The translations under genes were made by a program, and so were the position numbers. A stretch of 42,546 nt of DNA from an uncultured Clostridia bacterium (lineage in GTDB: Bacteria; Bacillota; Clostridia; UMGS1810): assembly GCA_934500705.1 (NCBI GenBank), contig CAKSTI010000019.1:1-42546 (forward strand). The letters are read 5' to 3'. Positions 24,821 to 33,844 of the stretch are shown here, in pieces (within the stretch, counting starts at the first letter, position 1; the number at the start of each line of letters is the position of its first letter). Under the pieces are notes generated by a model, which searched no databases, had not been told where the DNA came from, and saw only the letters and a program-made list of their open reading frames with translations.

Positions 24821-25708
24821 ATGAGCAACAGAAAACACAACTCAACGCTTAAACTGGTGTCGAGATACGTGACAAAGATATTAAAGGACGATATTTTCGG
24901 CTTGTCGGCAGAGATGGCATTCTACCTTCTCACAGCAATTTTTCCGTTTATAATCCTGCTTTTTATAATAGCAACAAATGTCAGCGAGCAGATGCAAAAT
25001 CTGCTTTTTAATCTCATACACGCACTCCCCACGGAGGCGGAAGAAATCATTATGAGTATGCTTTTAAACTTCACGGGGAACATTACCATCGTCGTAACCT
25101 CGGCTTTTCTTGCGCTCTGGTGTACGTCCAACGTTATAAACACCGTAAAGAAAGCGCTAAACCGATTTTACGGCACAAACGAAACGAGAAGTTTTTTGGA
25201 AACACGGCTTATGAGCCTGTTTTTTGCACTGATTATAATACTTATAATAGTCCTCAGCTTTGCCCTCATTATATTCGGCGAGGGCACGGGCATACTTTTG
25301 CGCTACCTCAACTATTTCAGTTCTCTCGGCGCACAGAGGGTGTGGAACCGTTCGAGATACATTGTCATAATATGCGTGTTCCTCGTTTCCATTTCCGCAA
25401 TGTTTAAGGTTCTGCCAAACAAACGGCTCAAATTAAGTTCGGTAATAGGCGGTTCTGCCCTTACGACTGCGGCGTGGTGCGTTGCGTCCTGGGGGTTTGC
25501 GTTTTATGTAAACAACTTCTCCCGCTATCACGTCATATACGGCTCGCTTGCAGGCGTGATAATCCTTACAACCTGGGTATATATGTCGGGATTTGTTATT
25601 CTCGCCGGCGGAGAGCTCAACGCCTTTCTCTACAAAACGAGAATGGCAAAACGTCTGCGCAACCTGCATAAAAAGAAACTTGCTGAGGAAAACCGCCAAA
25701 TAAATTAA
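24821..25708 (+). CDS. YihY/virulence factor BrkB family membrane protein
   Basis: A 295-residue inner-membrane protein with about six transmembrane segments and the family N-terminus DDIFGLSAEMAFYLLTAIFPFII. The block SSVIGGSALTTAAWCVASWGFAFYV and YGSLAGVIILTTWVYMSG are typical. The family was once called RNase BN, but that assignment was wrong; its role is unknown. The ATG at 24821 is chosen because the family starts soon after it; an open extension to 24752 is AT-rich and unlike protein. The ribosome-binding site (GGGG) is weak. Confidence 0.88.
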   Translation: MSNRKHNSTLKLVSRYVTKILKDDIFGLSAEMAFYLLTAIFPFIILLFIIATNVSEQMQNLLFNLIHALPTEAEEIIMSMLLNFTGNITIVVTSAFLALWCTSNVINTVKKALNRFYGTNETRSFLETRLMSLFFALIIILIIVLSFALIIFGEGTGILLRYLNYFSSLGAQRVWNRSRYIVIICVFLVSISAMFKVLPNKRLKLSSVIGGSALTTAAWCVASWGFAFYVNNFSRYHVIYGSLAGVIILTTWVYMSGFVILAGGELNAFLYKTRMAKRLRNLHKKKLAEENRQIN

Positions 25709-25728
25709 AACATTGTACGCCTTAAACA

Positions 25729-25757
25729 TTGACAAATCCGATTATTTATATTAAAAT
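25729..25757 (+). promoter_or_regulatory. promoter of the cpsB-wecB operon
   Basis: TTGACA (25729-25734) and TAAAAT (25752-25757) are 17 bases apart, about 60 bases ahead of the TTG start at 25819. Confidence 0.7.
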
Positions 25758-25818
25758 ATTGTTTATGTATGTTAGGCAGCGGCAACTCAAATCCGCATTG
25801 TCTAAGGGAGGTAATGCC

Positions 25819-26553
25819 TTGGATTTTACTTTTAATGACATTCATTCACACGTAATCCCGTGCATAGACGACGGCTCAAAGAGTCTTGGCGACTCGCTCG
25901 ATATGCTTAGAAGTATGGAGGCGTACGGCACCAAAAACCTGATACTTACTCCGCATTACTCGCAGAGGCGTGGCTTTACACCGGACAGGGACAAAATTCT
26001 GAGCGCCGCACAGCAGTTTAAAGCCGACTGCAAAGACGCCGGGATTGGCATAAACCTTTTTGCCGGGTGCGAAATTGAGTATTCGAGCGACATACCGGAA
26101 ATGCTCGCAGACGGCAAACTCGTACCGCTGGCAGGGTCAGAGTGCGTTCTGATTGAGTTTGCGCCCTATGTCCACGCAAGGGATATAACCGCCGCACTCC
26201 GTGAGATTGTGCAGACGGGCTACGTTCCCGTAATTGCTCACATTGAGCGGTACCCGTACATAAAGGGAAATATTGCGGAAGTGCGTGCATTTAAGCACCT
26301 AGGCGCACTCATTCAGGTGAATTTGCATTTTGTTGTGCAGCATATCCTCTTTGCCGACAAATTTTTAAAATCACTTCTCAGCGAACGGCTGATTGACTTT
26401 ATCGCCGGGGATATTCACTGGGAGGCATTTTCGCAAAGTACGGTCAAAAAAGGATTTGAAATTGTTAAAAAGCACGGCTCCGAGGAGTATGCCGAGGAAC
26501 TGTTCTTTAAAAACGCAGAAAAAATACTATTAAGCAATGAGAGGAATTATTGA
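25819..26553 (+). CDS. CpsB/YwqE-type tyrosine-protein phosphatase (PHP fold)
   Basis: A 244-residue PHP-family metallophosphatase that removes phosphate from the tyrosine cluster of its partner kinase. The metal motif HSHVIPCIDDG is at residues 9-19, with later metal ligands in LTPHYSQ, GCEIEYS, AHIERYP and AGDIH. I choose the TTG at 25819: GGGAGG lies seven bases ahead and the family starts just before the first metal motif; an earlier in-frame ATG lacks a site. The stop overlaps the next gene, forming a phosphatase-polymerase-kinase unit. Confidence 0.9.
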   Translation: MDFTFNDIHSHVIPCIDDGSKSLGDSLDMLRSMEAYGTKNLILTPHYSQRRGFTPDRDKILSAAQQFKADCKDAGIGINLFAGCEIEYSSDIPEMLADGKLVPLAGSECVLIEFAPYVHARDITAALREIVQTGYVPVIAHIERYPYIKGNIAEVRAFKHLGALIQVNLHFVVQHILFADKFLKSLLSERLIDFIAGDIHWEAFSQSTVKKGFEIVKKHGSEEYAEELFFKNAEKILLSNERNY

Positions 26554-27311
26554 TGGAAAATTCAAACGAAGTTTCAAATGAAAACGTGATAAATCTCGTG
26601 GATATATTCTTTATCCTGAGAAAAAACGCCGCCAAAATGGTGATTGCCGCATTGGTTTTTGCCCTTATTATGTTTGGCTACACAAAGACGCTTTCGCCGG
26701 TTTACCAGTCGAATGCGAAAATGGTTCTTAAAGTTATTACAAGCGACACGCTCACAACATACAGCGACGTGCAGATTGCCGTGGGACTCGTAAACGACTG
26801 CGTCGAGATTATCCGCAGCCGCCAGGTTATGCAGGAAGTTATCGACAGGCTCGGTCTTGACTGCACGCCGGACGCACTTCTCTCCGGCATCAGCCTTTCC
26901 GTTCCGGCAGATACACGTGTAATAAAACTGTCTGTCAACAACACCGACCCGGAACTTGCCAAAAAGATTGCGGAGCAGATTTGCGACCTGTCCGAGAGTA
27001 TGGTTGCAAGCAACGTCGGCGTTGACTCCATAAATACATTTGAAAAGCCGAGCACCCCGCTCTATCCCGTTGCTCCCAACGCCGCCAAGAACACTGTTCT
27101 CGGTGCGTTTATAGGTGCGTTTGCGGTTGCGGCATACGAAATCTTAAAAAAGGTTATAAACAACAAAATATACACTCCCGAAGACATCGAGCATATGCTT
27201 GGACTCAGCGTTTTTGCGGCTGTTCCCTACATTGACGAGGAAGGCACGGCAAAGAAAAAAGCTAAGGCAGAAGCACGTGAGGCTGTTTCGGCAAAGGGGG
27301 AAAATAAATAA
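26553..27311 (+). CDS. Wzz/CpsC-type chain-length determinant protein
   Basis: A 252-residue polysaccharide co-polymerase. Two transmembrane helices (about residues 32-48 and 184-202) flank an extracytoplasmic domain; in Gram-positives its C-terminus activates the partner tyrosine kinase. The ATG at 26553 overlaps the preceding stop and follows GAGAGGAATT. The stop overlaps the ATG of the kinase gene by one base, which suggests equal expression of the pair. Confidence 0.88.
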   Translation: MENSNEVSNENVINLVDIFFILRKNAAKMVIAALVFALIMFGYTKTLSPVYQSNAKMVLKVITSDTLTTYSDVQIAVGLVNDCVEIIRSRQVMQEVIDRLGLDCTPDALLSGISLSVPADTRVIKLSVNNTDPELAKKIAEQICDLSESMVASNVGVDSINTFEKPSTPLYPVAPNAAKNTVLGAFIGAFAVAAYEILKKVINNKIYTPEDIEHMLGLSVFAAVPYIDEEGTAKKKAKAEAREAVSAKGENK

Positions 27312-28102
27312 TGGCTGCAAAAATCGAGATAAAACCCATTAAAAGCAGAAACTTCACCGAGAGCGAGGCATACAAACGCCTGAGAACAAATATTCAGTTC
27401 AGCGGTAAAGAGATGAAGGCTATTGCATTTACATCGTCAGCACCGGGCGACGGCAAAAGCGAAGTTACAATGAGAACCGCCTGGTCGCTTGCGGAATTGG
27501 GAAAGAAAGTGCTGTACCTTGACGCAGACCTTCGCAACTCGTCGCTTTTGGCTAAAAACGAAATTCACAAAGAACTGCGTGGACTTGCCCACTATCTTGT
27601 AGGCGACAGCAGTATTGACGACATAATAGTACATACCCAGAACCCGTACCTTGATTTAATAACTATCGGCGCATTTCCGCCCAACCCCAGTGAACTTCTC
27701 TCGCAGGACGGCTACAAACAGCTTTTGGCGGAACTTAAAAATATATACGACTATATAATCATAGACACCGCCCCGGCCGGTGTGGTTATAGACGGAGTTA
27801 TAGCCTGCTCTGCGGCGGACGGCGTAATACTTGTAATTGCCGAGGGCACAGTTACCGATAAGGTGGCAAAGCTGACGATAGACGGACTTAAACAGGCAAA
27901 GTGCAAAATCATCGGCAGCATCTTAAACAAATGCGGTCAGAAAAGCGGCGGCGGTTACGGATATGGATACGGCTACGGTTACGGCTATGGTTACGGTTAC
28001 GGATACGGCTACGGTTACGGCCGCAGAGAGCACACCGAGGGCAAAAAACTTTTCGGAAAGTTTTCCGTCCCGAACATTTTCAAGAGAGGTAGCAAAAGAT
28101 GA
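27311..28102 (+). CDS. CpsD/CapB-type tyrosine kinase with (YG)11 tail
   Basis: A 263-residue bacterial tyrosine kinase. Walker A is TSSAPGDGKSE (K49) and Walker A' is VLYLDADLR (D71, D73). The tail contains eleven consecutive Tyr-Gly pairs (27956-28021, residues 216-237), placed as the tyrosine cluster that is autophosphorylated in the family. With the membrane partner it controls polysaccharide chain length and export; the phosphatase upstream reverses it. The tract mixes TAC and TAT and four glycine codons (GGA, GGC, GGT), so it is not a pure DNA microsatellite, though it could still change length. Confidence 0.92.
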   Translation: MAAKIEIKPIKSRNFTESEAYKRLRTNIQFSGKEMKAIAFTSSAPGDGKSEVTMRTAWSLAELGKKVLYLDADLRNSSLLAKNEIHKELRGLAHYLVGDSSIDDIIVHTQNPYLDLITIGAFPPNPSELLSQDGYKQLLAELKNIYDYIIIDTAPAGVVIDGVIACSAADGVILVIAEGTVTDKVAKLTIDGLKQAKCKIIGSILNKCGQKSGGGYGYGYGYGYGYGYGYGYGYGYGRREHTEGKKLFGKFSVPNIFKRGSKR

Positions 28103-29199
28103 AAACAGTAATGCTTGTATTCGGCACCAGACCGGAAGCTATAAAAATGTGCCCGCTCGTAAATGAGCTTAAAAGCAGAAAAGAGTTTAACACGGTAGTC
28201 TGCGTAACAGGTCAGCACCGTGAGATGCTGCGCCAGGTGCTCGACACCTTTGACGTTAAACCGGATTTTGACCTTGCCATAATGAAACAGGGTCAGACGC
28301 TTTTTGATATAACGAACGGCATACTTTCAAAGATTAATGACGTGCTTGCAGAGGTTAAGCCCGATGTCGTGCTCGTTCACGGCGACACCACCACTACGTT
28401 TGCGACTGCGCTTGCGTGCTTTTACTGCCAAATTCCCGTGGGGCACGTCGAGGCAGGACTCAGAACTTATAATATCTACTCCCCCTATCCGGAGGAATTT
28501 AACCGACAGGCGGTCGGCATTGTTGCAAGGTATAACTTCTCCCCTACCGAAATGGCAAAGAACAATCTTTTGCGTGAGGGCAAGAGCGAGGACACGATTT
28601 TCGTTACCGGCAACACCGCAATAGACGCTCTCAAAACAACGGTAAAGTCAGACTACACCCACCCCGAACTTGAATGGGCAAAGGGCAGCAGACTTATAAC
28701 CATCACCGCACACCGCCGTGAAAATCTCGGCGAGCCTATGCACCATATGTTTCGTGCAATCCGCAAGATTATGGACGAGCACGATGACGTTAAGGCAATC
28801 TACCCCATTCATATGAACCCGATAGTAAGAAAAGCGGCAGAGGAGGAACTCGGCGGCTGTGACAGAATACATATCATAGAACCGCTCGATGTCCTGGATT
28901 TCCACAATTTTATGGAACGCAGTTATCTTATTCTTACCGACAGCGGCGGAATACAGGAAGAGGCGCCCTCGCTCGGAAAGCCGGTACTCGTTATGCGTGA
29001 CACCACAGAGCGCCCCGAAGGCGTAAAGGCAGGCACACTTAAACTTGTGGGCACGGACGAGAAAACAATTTACCAAAACTTTAAGACGCTCCTCGAAAAC
29101 AAAGAGGAATACGAGAAAATGAGCAAAGCGAGCAACCCCTACGGCGACGGAACGGCTTGCAAGCAGATTGCGGATATACTCGAAAAAACTTTATTTTAA
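28099..29199 (+). CDS. wecB: UDP-N-acetylglucosamine 2-epimerase
   Basis: A 366-residue non-hydrolysing epimerase (WecB/MnaA) that converts UDP-GlcNAc to UDP-ManNAc in the cytoplasm. Signature blocks are LVFGTRPEAIKMCPLV, HGDTTTTFATALA, GHVEAGLRTYN, PYPEEFNRQ and LTDSGGIQEEAPSLGKPVLVMRDTTERPEG. It overlaps the kinase gene by four bases. Its product would feed a ManNAc-transferring enzyme, and the TagA/WecG homologue at 1863-2603 is a candidate. Confidence 0.95.
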   Translation: MKTVMLVFGTRPEAIKMCPLVNELKSRKEFNTVVCVTGQHREMLRQVLDTFDVKPDFDLAIMKQGQTLFDITNGILSKINDVLAEVKPDVVLVHGDTTTTFATALACFYCQIPVGHVEAGLRTYNIYSPYPEEFNRQAVGIVARYNFSPTEMAKNNLLREGKSEDTIFVTGNTAIDALKTTVKSDYTHPELEWAKGSRLITITAHRRENLGEPMHHMFRAIRKIMDEHDDVKAIYPIHMNPIVRKAAEEELGGCDRIHIIEPLDVLDFHNFMERSYLILTDSGGIQEEAPSLGKPVLVMRDTTERPEGVKAGTLKLVGTDEKTIYQNFKTLLENKEEYEKMSKASNPYGDGTACKQIADILEKTLF

Positions 29200-29220
29200 T
29201 ATTTTTCACTTATTTTGACG

Positions 29221-29382
29221 GGACTCGAAAAAAGGCGTGCAGAATGTGCAAACCGAACCCCAAACACAGTGCTTTTCTGTGTTTGGGGCGTGCCCGAAGG
29301 CGTACTCAGGTACGTCGAGCGGTGAGGTTTGTGCAGAGCAGCCTGCGATTAATTCTTTAAAATTTGTTGTCAAACAAATTTT
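29221..29382. repeat. dispersed intergenic repeat, long copy with hairpins
   Basis: The ends match the short copy at 8811-8862: an A-rich GCGTGCAGA segment on the left and GTGCAGAGCAGYCTGCRATT on the right. Between them lies a perfect stem CCCCAAACACAG/CTGTGTTTGGGG with a seven-base loop (about 29259-29289) and a further CAAACC/GGTTTG pair closing the inner region. A separate ten-base-pair AT stem is at 29359-29382. There is no protein-coding potential. The rest of the gap to 29558 holds no gene I can support. Confidence 0.5.
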
Positions 29383-29558
29383 CACCTATATCGTTATTAA
29401 TTATAAACACTTTCTATTTTCTGTTATCCACGCAGGCTGCGGTCGGTGCGTCTTTTTGCAGTCCTTCGGTATTGTATATACATTTCTATATATTACCGCT
29501 TTAATTTTAATGACAAGTATAGTATAATTATAGCATAACCTTGAAAGGACAAATTGTT

Positions 29559-31493
29559 ATGCTTAGGAAAATTATACCGCTGACACTCGTACTTTTCATT
29601 CTTACCGCATCATTTAGCACATCTCAGGCAATAACCCTTGACAACTCAACGCTTACAGACATTGACTCCCACTGGTCGGAAAACGACATAACCACCCTAT
29701 ACCGTGCCGGCATATTAAACGGCTCCGACAACCTTGCAAACCCCGATGAGAACATAACACGTGGCGAGTTTACCGCACTTATCGCAAGGACGCTGGAACT
29801 TGATAATAACCTGTCAACACCTGCGTTTTCCGACGTCGGAAACGAAAATATCTTTTTTAATGAAATCACCGCCGCAGTATCAAACGGACTTGTAACCGGT
29901 GCGGACGACGGCAAATTCTACCCGTCAAGCTCCATCACCCGTGAGGAAATTATGCTCATTATCTCACGCACATTGCCGAAATCGGCTAAAAAAAGCGTCA
30001 GCTTTTCCGACATATCCTCCGATTATGCATACATCAGCAATTTAAAGGCCGCCGTGTCCTCCGGCATCATATCCGGCTATGCCGACGGCAGCTTTAAACC
30101 GAAAAACACCGCAACCCGTGCTGAAAGTGCGTCAATGCTTGTGCGTATGTTAAAAGCGTCCGAAGGCACGTCCGACGAGAATGTTAAAAATTTTTCAAAG
30201 TCATATATCTCATCGGACATCGAAAATCTGCAAAATAACACCGCCAACTCCACCGGCGCCGCCCTCTCCGAACTTTCGCACAGACTAAGCGCTGCCCAAA
30301 CGATAGCGCAAAACGGCGTAACCGTGCAAAAGACGCTTAAAAATCTGACCCTTACCGCCTTTTCAAACACCGGTTCGTTAAGCCGCTGCGTATACGACGG
30401 CTCAATAACTTATTCAATAACATATCCGGACGGCACAAGCGAAAAAAAGACCTACGACTGTACCGTATCTGCCGACATTATTTTAAGGGGCGGCTCTCCC
30501 TATGTTTACTGCTATAACGTCAATCTTAAAAAGAGCGGAAAAATTAACCTTACCTGGGAGGTGTATTCCTCCGCACCCGACTATGCCCCGGAAGGCGTAA
30601 ATGTGGTTTCGCCGTCGAGCTTTCAGATTTCCGCCGAGGCTCTTAACGTTGACAAAACGGCGTTGTTTTCAAACGTAAACTTTTTTAACTCGCTCACGTA
30701 CTCATATATGGATTACGCCAAAGGCAACGGCTACGACGTATGGCCTATGTATAAGACCGACTTTTCTCTCAGCACATCACACAACTTTTTAAATAACGCC
30801 AAGGCAAGGCAAACCGCCCTTGAACTTTTGGTAAAATATGCGTCCAAGTACAAAATCGACGGAATTAATTTTGACTTTGAAAACATCTACGTTGCCGACC
30901 GTGCACTGCTTACCAAGCACATTCGTGAGGTCACCCTCGCCCTGCACGAAATGGGACTTATAACCTCCGCCGACGTAACACGCAAGGAGCTTTCAAGCTC
31001 CGTGTGGTCTATGTGCTACGACCGTGACAGCATATCCGAAACTGTTGACTATGTAATGCTTATGGCATACGACCAGTACTATGCCGGCTCCCCCGCTGCC
31101 GGTTCGGTTGCCGGGCTATCCTGGACAGAAGACACAATTAAAAAGACTCTCGCCGAAGTGCCGCCCGACAAACTTGTGCTCGGAATACCCCTGTATATGC
31201 GCCTTTGGACTGTCGAAAAAGGAAAAGTCACATCATCAAAGGCAATAAGTATGCAAACGGCATACAAACTCATACAAGAGAATAATCCGACATACGAATG
31301 GATTGAAAAAGACGGTCAGTACAAAATTTCGTGGAAAGAAGGCTCAAAAACCTATATGTTCTGGCTCGAAAATTCCGACACCGTAAAATCAAGAATAGCC
31401 TTAGCCTCAAAATACGCTCTCGCAGGCGTTGCCTCCTGGCGCAGAGGACTGGAAGTTCAGGGAATTTGGAGCGTAATTTTACAAAACCTTTAA
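29559..31493 (+). CDS. SLH-domain protein with glycoside hydrolase 18-type domain
   Basis: A 644-residue exported protein. A signal peptide (about residues 1-24, cleaved after SQA) is followed by three S-layer homology repeats (about 30-205, e.g. DSHWSENDITTLYRAGILNG and FSDVGNENIFFNEITAAVSNG). A middle region of unknown fold follows, then a GH18 domain with the DGxxFDFE active-site motif (D434, D439, E441) and LMAYDQYYAGSP. SLH repeats anchor to pyruvylated wall polymer; GH18 relatives of the YaaH/SleL type cut peptidoglycan or chitin-like glycans. ATG 29559 is preferred to TTG 29541 because GAAAGG then lies upstream and the signal peptide is standard. Confidence 0.88.
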   Translation: MLRKIIPLTLVLFILTASFSTSQAITLDNSTLTDIDSHWSENDITTLYRAGILNGSDNLANPDENITRGEFTALIARTLELDNNLSTPAFSDVGNENIFFNEITAAVSNGLVTGADDGKFYPSSSITREEIMLIISRTLPKSAKKSVSFSDISSDYAYISNLKAAVSSGIISGYADGSFKPKNTATRAESASMLVRMLKASEGTSDENVKNFSKSYISSDIENLQNNTANSTGAALSELSHRLSAAQTIAQNGVTVQKTLKNLTLTAFSNTGSLSRCVYDGSITYSITYPDGTSEKKTYDCTVSADIILRGGSPYVYCYNVNLKKSGKINLTWEVYSSAPDYAPEGVNVVSPSSFQISAEALNVDKTALFSNVNFFNSLTYSYMDYAKGNGYDVWPMYKTDFSLSTSHNFLNNAKARQTALELLVKYASKYKIDGINFDFENIYVADRALLTKHIREVTLALHEMGLITSADVTRKELSSSVWSMCYDRDSISETVDYVMLMAYDQYYAGSPAAGSVAGLSWTEDTIKKTLAEVPPDKLVLGIPLYMRLWTVEKGKVTSSKAISMQTAYKLIQENNPTYEWIEKDGQYKISWKEGSKTYMFWLENSDTVKSRIALASKYALAGVASWRRGLEVQGIWSVILQNL

Positions 31494-31521
31494 AAATAAT
31501 AATAAAATTGCATTAAACATC

Positions 31522-31550
31522 TTGAAACTTTCGCCCGAATGTCGTATAAT
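31522..31550 (+). promoter_or_regulatory. proS promoter
   Basis: TTGAAA (31522-31527) and TATAAT (31545-31550) are 17 bases apart; the start codon is 50 bases downstream, after AGGAGAGGAAG. Confidence 0.85.
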
Positions 31551-31599
31551 AGAGTGGTATGTACCAAAGACACATAATTCCAGGAGAGGAAGATTTATA

Positions 31600-33309
31600 A
31601 TGCGACTATCAAAATATCTGCTCCCGACACTCAGGGAAGTGCCCACCGAGGCAGAAATTCCGAGTCATCAGCTTATGATGCGTGCCGGAATGATAAGAAA
31701 ACTTGCATCGGGAGTTTATTCATATTTGCCGCTCGGACTTAAAGTTTTAAAAAATGCCGAAAAAATAGTAAGAGATGCAATGGACAGACACGATGCCCAA
31801 GAGCTCCTTATGTCTGCAATTCTGCCAAAGGAGATATACGAGGTTTCCGGCAGATGGGAAATATTCGGTCCCGAGATGTTCCGTCTTAAAGACCGCAACG
31901 ACCGCGACTTCTGCTTAGGCCCCACGCACGAGGAGATTTTTACCGATACCGTTAAAAACACCGTGCGCTCATACAAGCAGCTGCCCGTGACTCTGTATCA
32001 GATACAGACAAAATACCGTGACGAAAGACGCCCCCGTTTCGGCGTTATCAGAAGCCGTGAGTTTATAATGAAAGACGCATACAGCTTTGACAAGGACGAA
32101 AAGGGACTTGATGCGTCATACAAGAATATGTACGACGCATACAAAGAAATTTTTGACAAAATGGGTCTTAACTATCTCATAGTGGACGCCGACTCCGGCG
32201 CAATGGGCGGCAGCGGCTCGCAGGAGTTTATGGTTAAATCCGACATTGGCGAGGACACCATTGCTTACTGCGAAAACTGCGGTTACTGCGCAAATGAGGA
32301 AAAGGCGGTTTGCATCTCCGACGACAAGATTACCGATGAGCTTTTCGGCGAGATGACAAAGGTTCACACTCCGAACGCCGGCACAATCGAGGACGTAACT
32401 TCGCTTATGAAGCGCACACCCAAGGATTTTGCAAAGACTATTATCTATAAAGCTGACAACAAATTCGTTGCCGTTATGGTTCGTGGCGACAGAGAAGTCA
32501 ATGAAACAAAGGTTGTAAACAAGCTCGGCGGAGCTATTGAGTTTGACCTTGCACCGCTTGACGACCTTATGCGCATAACCCACGCCAAAGCAGGCTTTGC
32601 CGGCCCTGTCGGTCTTGACATTGACGTTTTTGTGGACAGCGAAGTTGCCCTTATGAAAAATATGGTTGTCGGCGCAAACGAAACCGACTATCACTACGAC
32701 AACGTAAATATCGGCAGAGATTTTAACGCAACCGTTGTCGGCGATTTCAGAAATATTGAAAGCGGTGACCTGTGCCCCCACTGCAAAGACTCCAAAATCA
32801 AAACCTGCCGTGGTATAGAGGTAGGTCACATATTCAAACTCGGAACAAAGTATTCCAAGGCGCTCGAATGTACCTTCTCAGACGAAAACGGCAAGGAGCA
32901 GACTCCCATTATGGGTTGCTACGGCATCGGCGTAAACAGGTGCATTGCCGCAGTAATTGAGCAGAACTGCGACGAAAACGGCATAATCTGGCCAATGTCA
33001 ATGGCTCCGTATCACGTTACCGTAATACCCGTAAACACCAAAGACGAACAGCAGGTTGCCCTGGCGGAGGATATATACAACAAACTGCTCGACGCCGGTA
33101 TAGAAACCCTCATTGATGACAGAAACGAGCGTGTCGGCGTTAAATTCAAAGACGCCGAGCTTATCGGCATACCTCTGCGCATAACAGTCGGAAAAAAGGC
33201 GTCGGAAAACGTTGTGGAATTTACTCAAAGGCGCAGCGGCGAGATGTGCGAGATGCCGGCAGACGACGCTGTTGCAAAAGCCATCGAAATTGTAAATTCA
33301 CAAAAGTAA
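31600..33309 (+). CDS. proS: prolyl-tRNA synthetase
   Basis: A 569-residue class II synthetase that charges tRNA-Pro. Motif 2 is in RDERRPRFGVIRSREFIMKDAYSFD. The bacterial-type editing insertion (about residues 230-390) separates motif 2 from motif 3, and the anticodon-binding domain is C-terminal. Length fits the bacterial prokaryote-type enzyme. The ATG at 31600 is set by AGGAGAGGAAG; the open extension upstream overlaps the promoter and is excluded. Confidence 0.96.
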   Translation: MRLSKYLLPTLREVPTEAEIPSHQLMMRAGMIRKLASGVYSYLPLGLKVLKNAEKIVRDAMDRHDAQELLMSAILPKEIYEVSGRWEIFGPEMFRLKDRNDRDFCLGPTHEEIFTDTVKNTVRSYKQLPVTLYQIQTKYRDERRPRFGVIRSREFIMKDAYSFDKDEKGLDASYKNMYDAYKEIFDKMGLNYLIVDADSGAMGGSGSQEFMVKSDIGEDTIAYCENCGYCANEEKAVCISDDKITDELFGEMTKVHTPNAGTIEDVTSLMKRTPKDFAKTIIYKADNKFVAVMVRGDREVNETKVVNKLGGAIEFDLAPLDDLMRITHAKAGFAGPVGLDIDVFVDSEVALMKNMVVGANETDYHYDNVNIGRDFNATVVGDFRNIESGDLCPHCKDSKIKTCRGIEVGHIFKLGTKYSKALECTFSDENGKEQTPIMGCYGIGVNRCIAAVIEQNCDENGIIWPMSMAPYHVTVIPVNTKDEQQVALAEDIYNKLLDAGIETLIDDRNERVGVKFKDAELIGIPLRITVGKKASENVVEFTQRRSGEMCEMPADDAVAKAIEIVNSQK

Positions 33310-33322
33310 TTGTATTTTTATG

Positions 33323-33356
33323 CGGGCGCAAATGGATAATTTGCGCCCGACTTTTT
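33323..33356 (+). terminator. proS terminator
   Basis: CGGGCGCAAAT and ATTTGCGCCCG form a perfect 11-base-pair stem with a five-base loop, followed by TTTTT at 33352-33356. It lies between proS and lspA. Confidence 0.9.
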
Positions 33357-33373
33357 AAAGAAGGACTGATTAT

Positions 33374-33844
33374 ATGCTCTATTGCACCCTTGCCGTACTT
33401 TTGACTGCAATCGACCAGATAACAAAATTTTTGACACTTAAATATCTTAAACCCGTCGGCAGTGTGGCACTTCTTGATAATATCCTCAGCTTTACATATG
33501 TGGAAAACCGTGGTGCGGCGTTCGGAATGATGCAAAATGCACGTTGGATATTTATAATCGTGACAATAGCGGTCTGCGCCGCCTGCATAGTTTATATCGT
33601 AAAAAAAAGACCGGACAGCAAACTGCTTTGCACCTCGCTTTCGCTGATTATATCCGGAGCAGTGGGAAATCTTATTGACCGCATCTTTCGTGGCTTTGTG
33701 GTAGATATGATTGAGGTAACTTTTATAAACTACCCCGTTTTTAACTTTGCCGACTGCTGTGTAGTAATCGGTGCGGTTCTCTTTGCAATATATGTGCTGT
33801 TTGTGTACCGTGAACCCGAAAAGGGAGATAACAAAAATGACTGA
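33374..33844 (+). CDS. lspA: lipoprotein signal peptidase (signal peptidase II)
   Basis: A 156-residue aspartic membrane protease that cleaves lipoprotein signal peptides after lipid modification. Four transmembrane segments are visible. Family blocks are DQITKFL, TYVENRGAAFGMM, GAVGNLIDR and the final NFADCCVVIG, with the catalytic aspartates in the DR...D and NFAD blocks. GAAGGA precedes the ATG. Its end overlaps the start of the pseudouridine synthase gene by eight bases, a common Firmicutes pairing. Confidence 0.94.
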   Translation: MLYCTLAVLLTAIDQITKFLTLKYLKPVGSVALLDNILSFTYVENRGAAFGMMQNARWIFIIVTIAVCAACIVYIVKKRPDSKLLCTSLSLIISGAVGNLIDRIFRGFVVDMIEVTFINYPVFNFADCCVVIGAVLFAIYVLFVYREPEKGDNKND

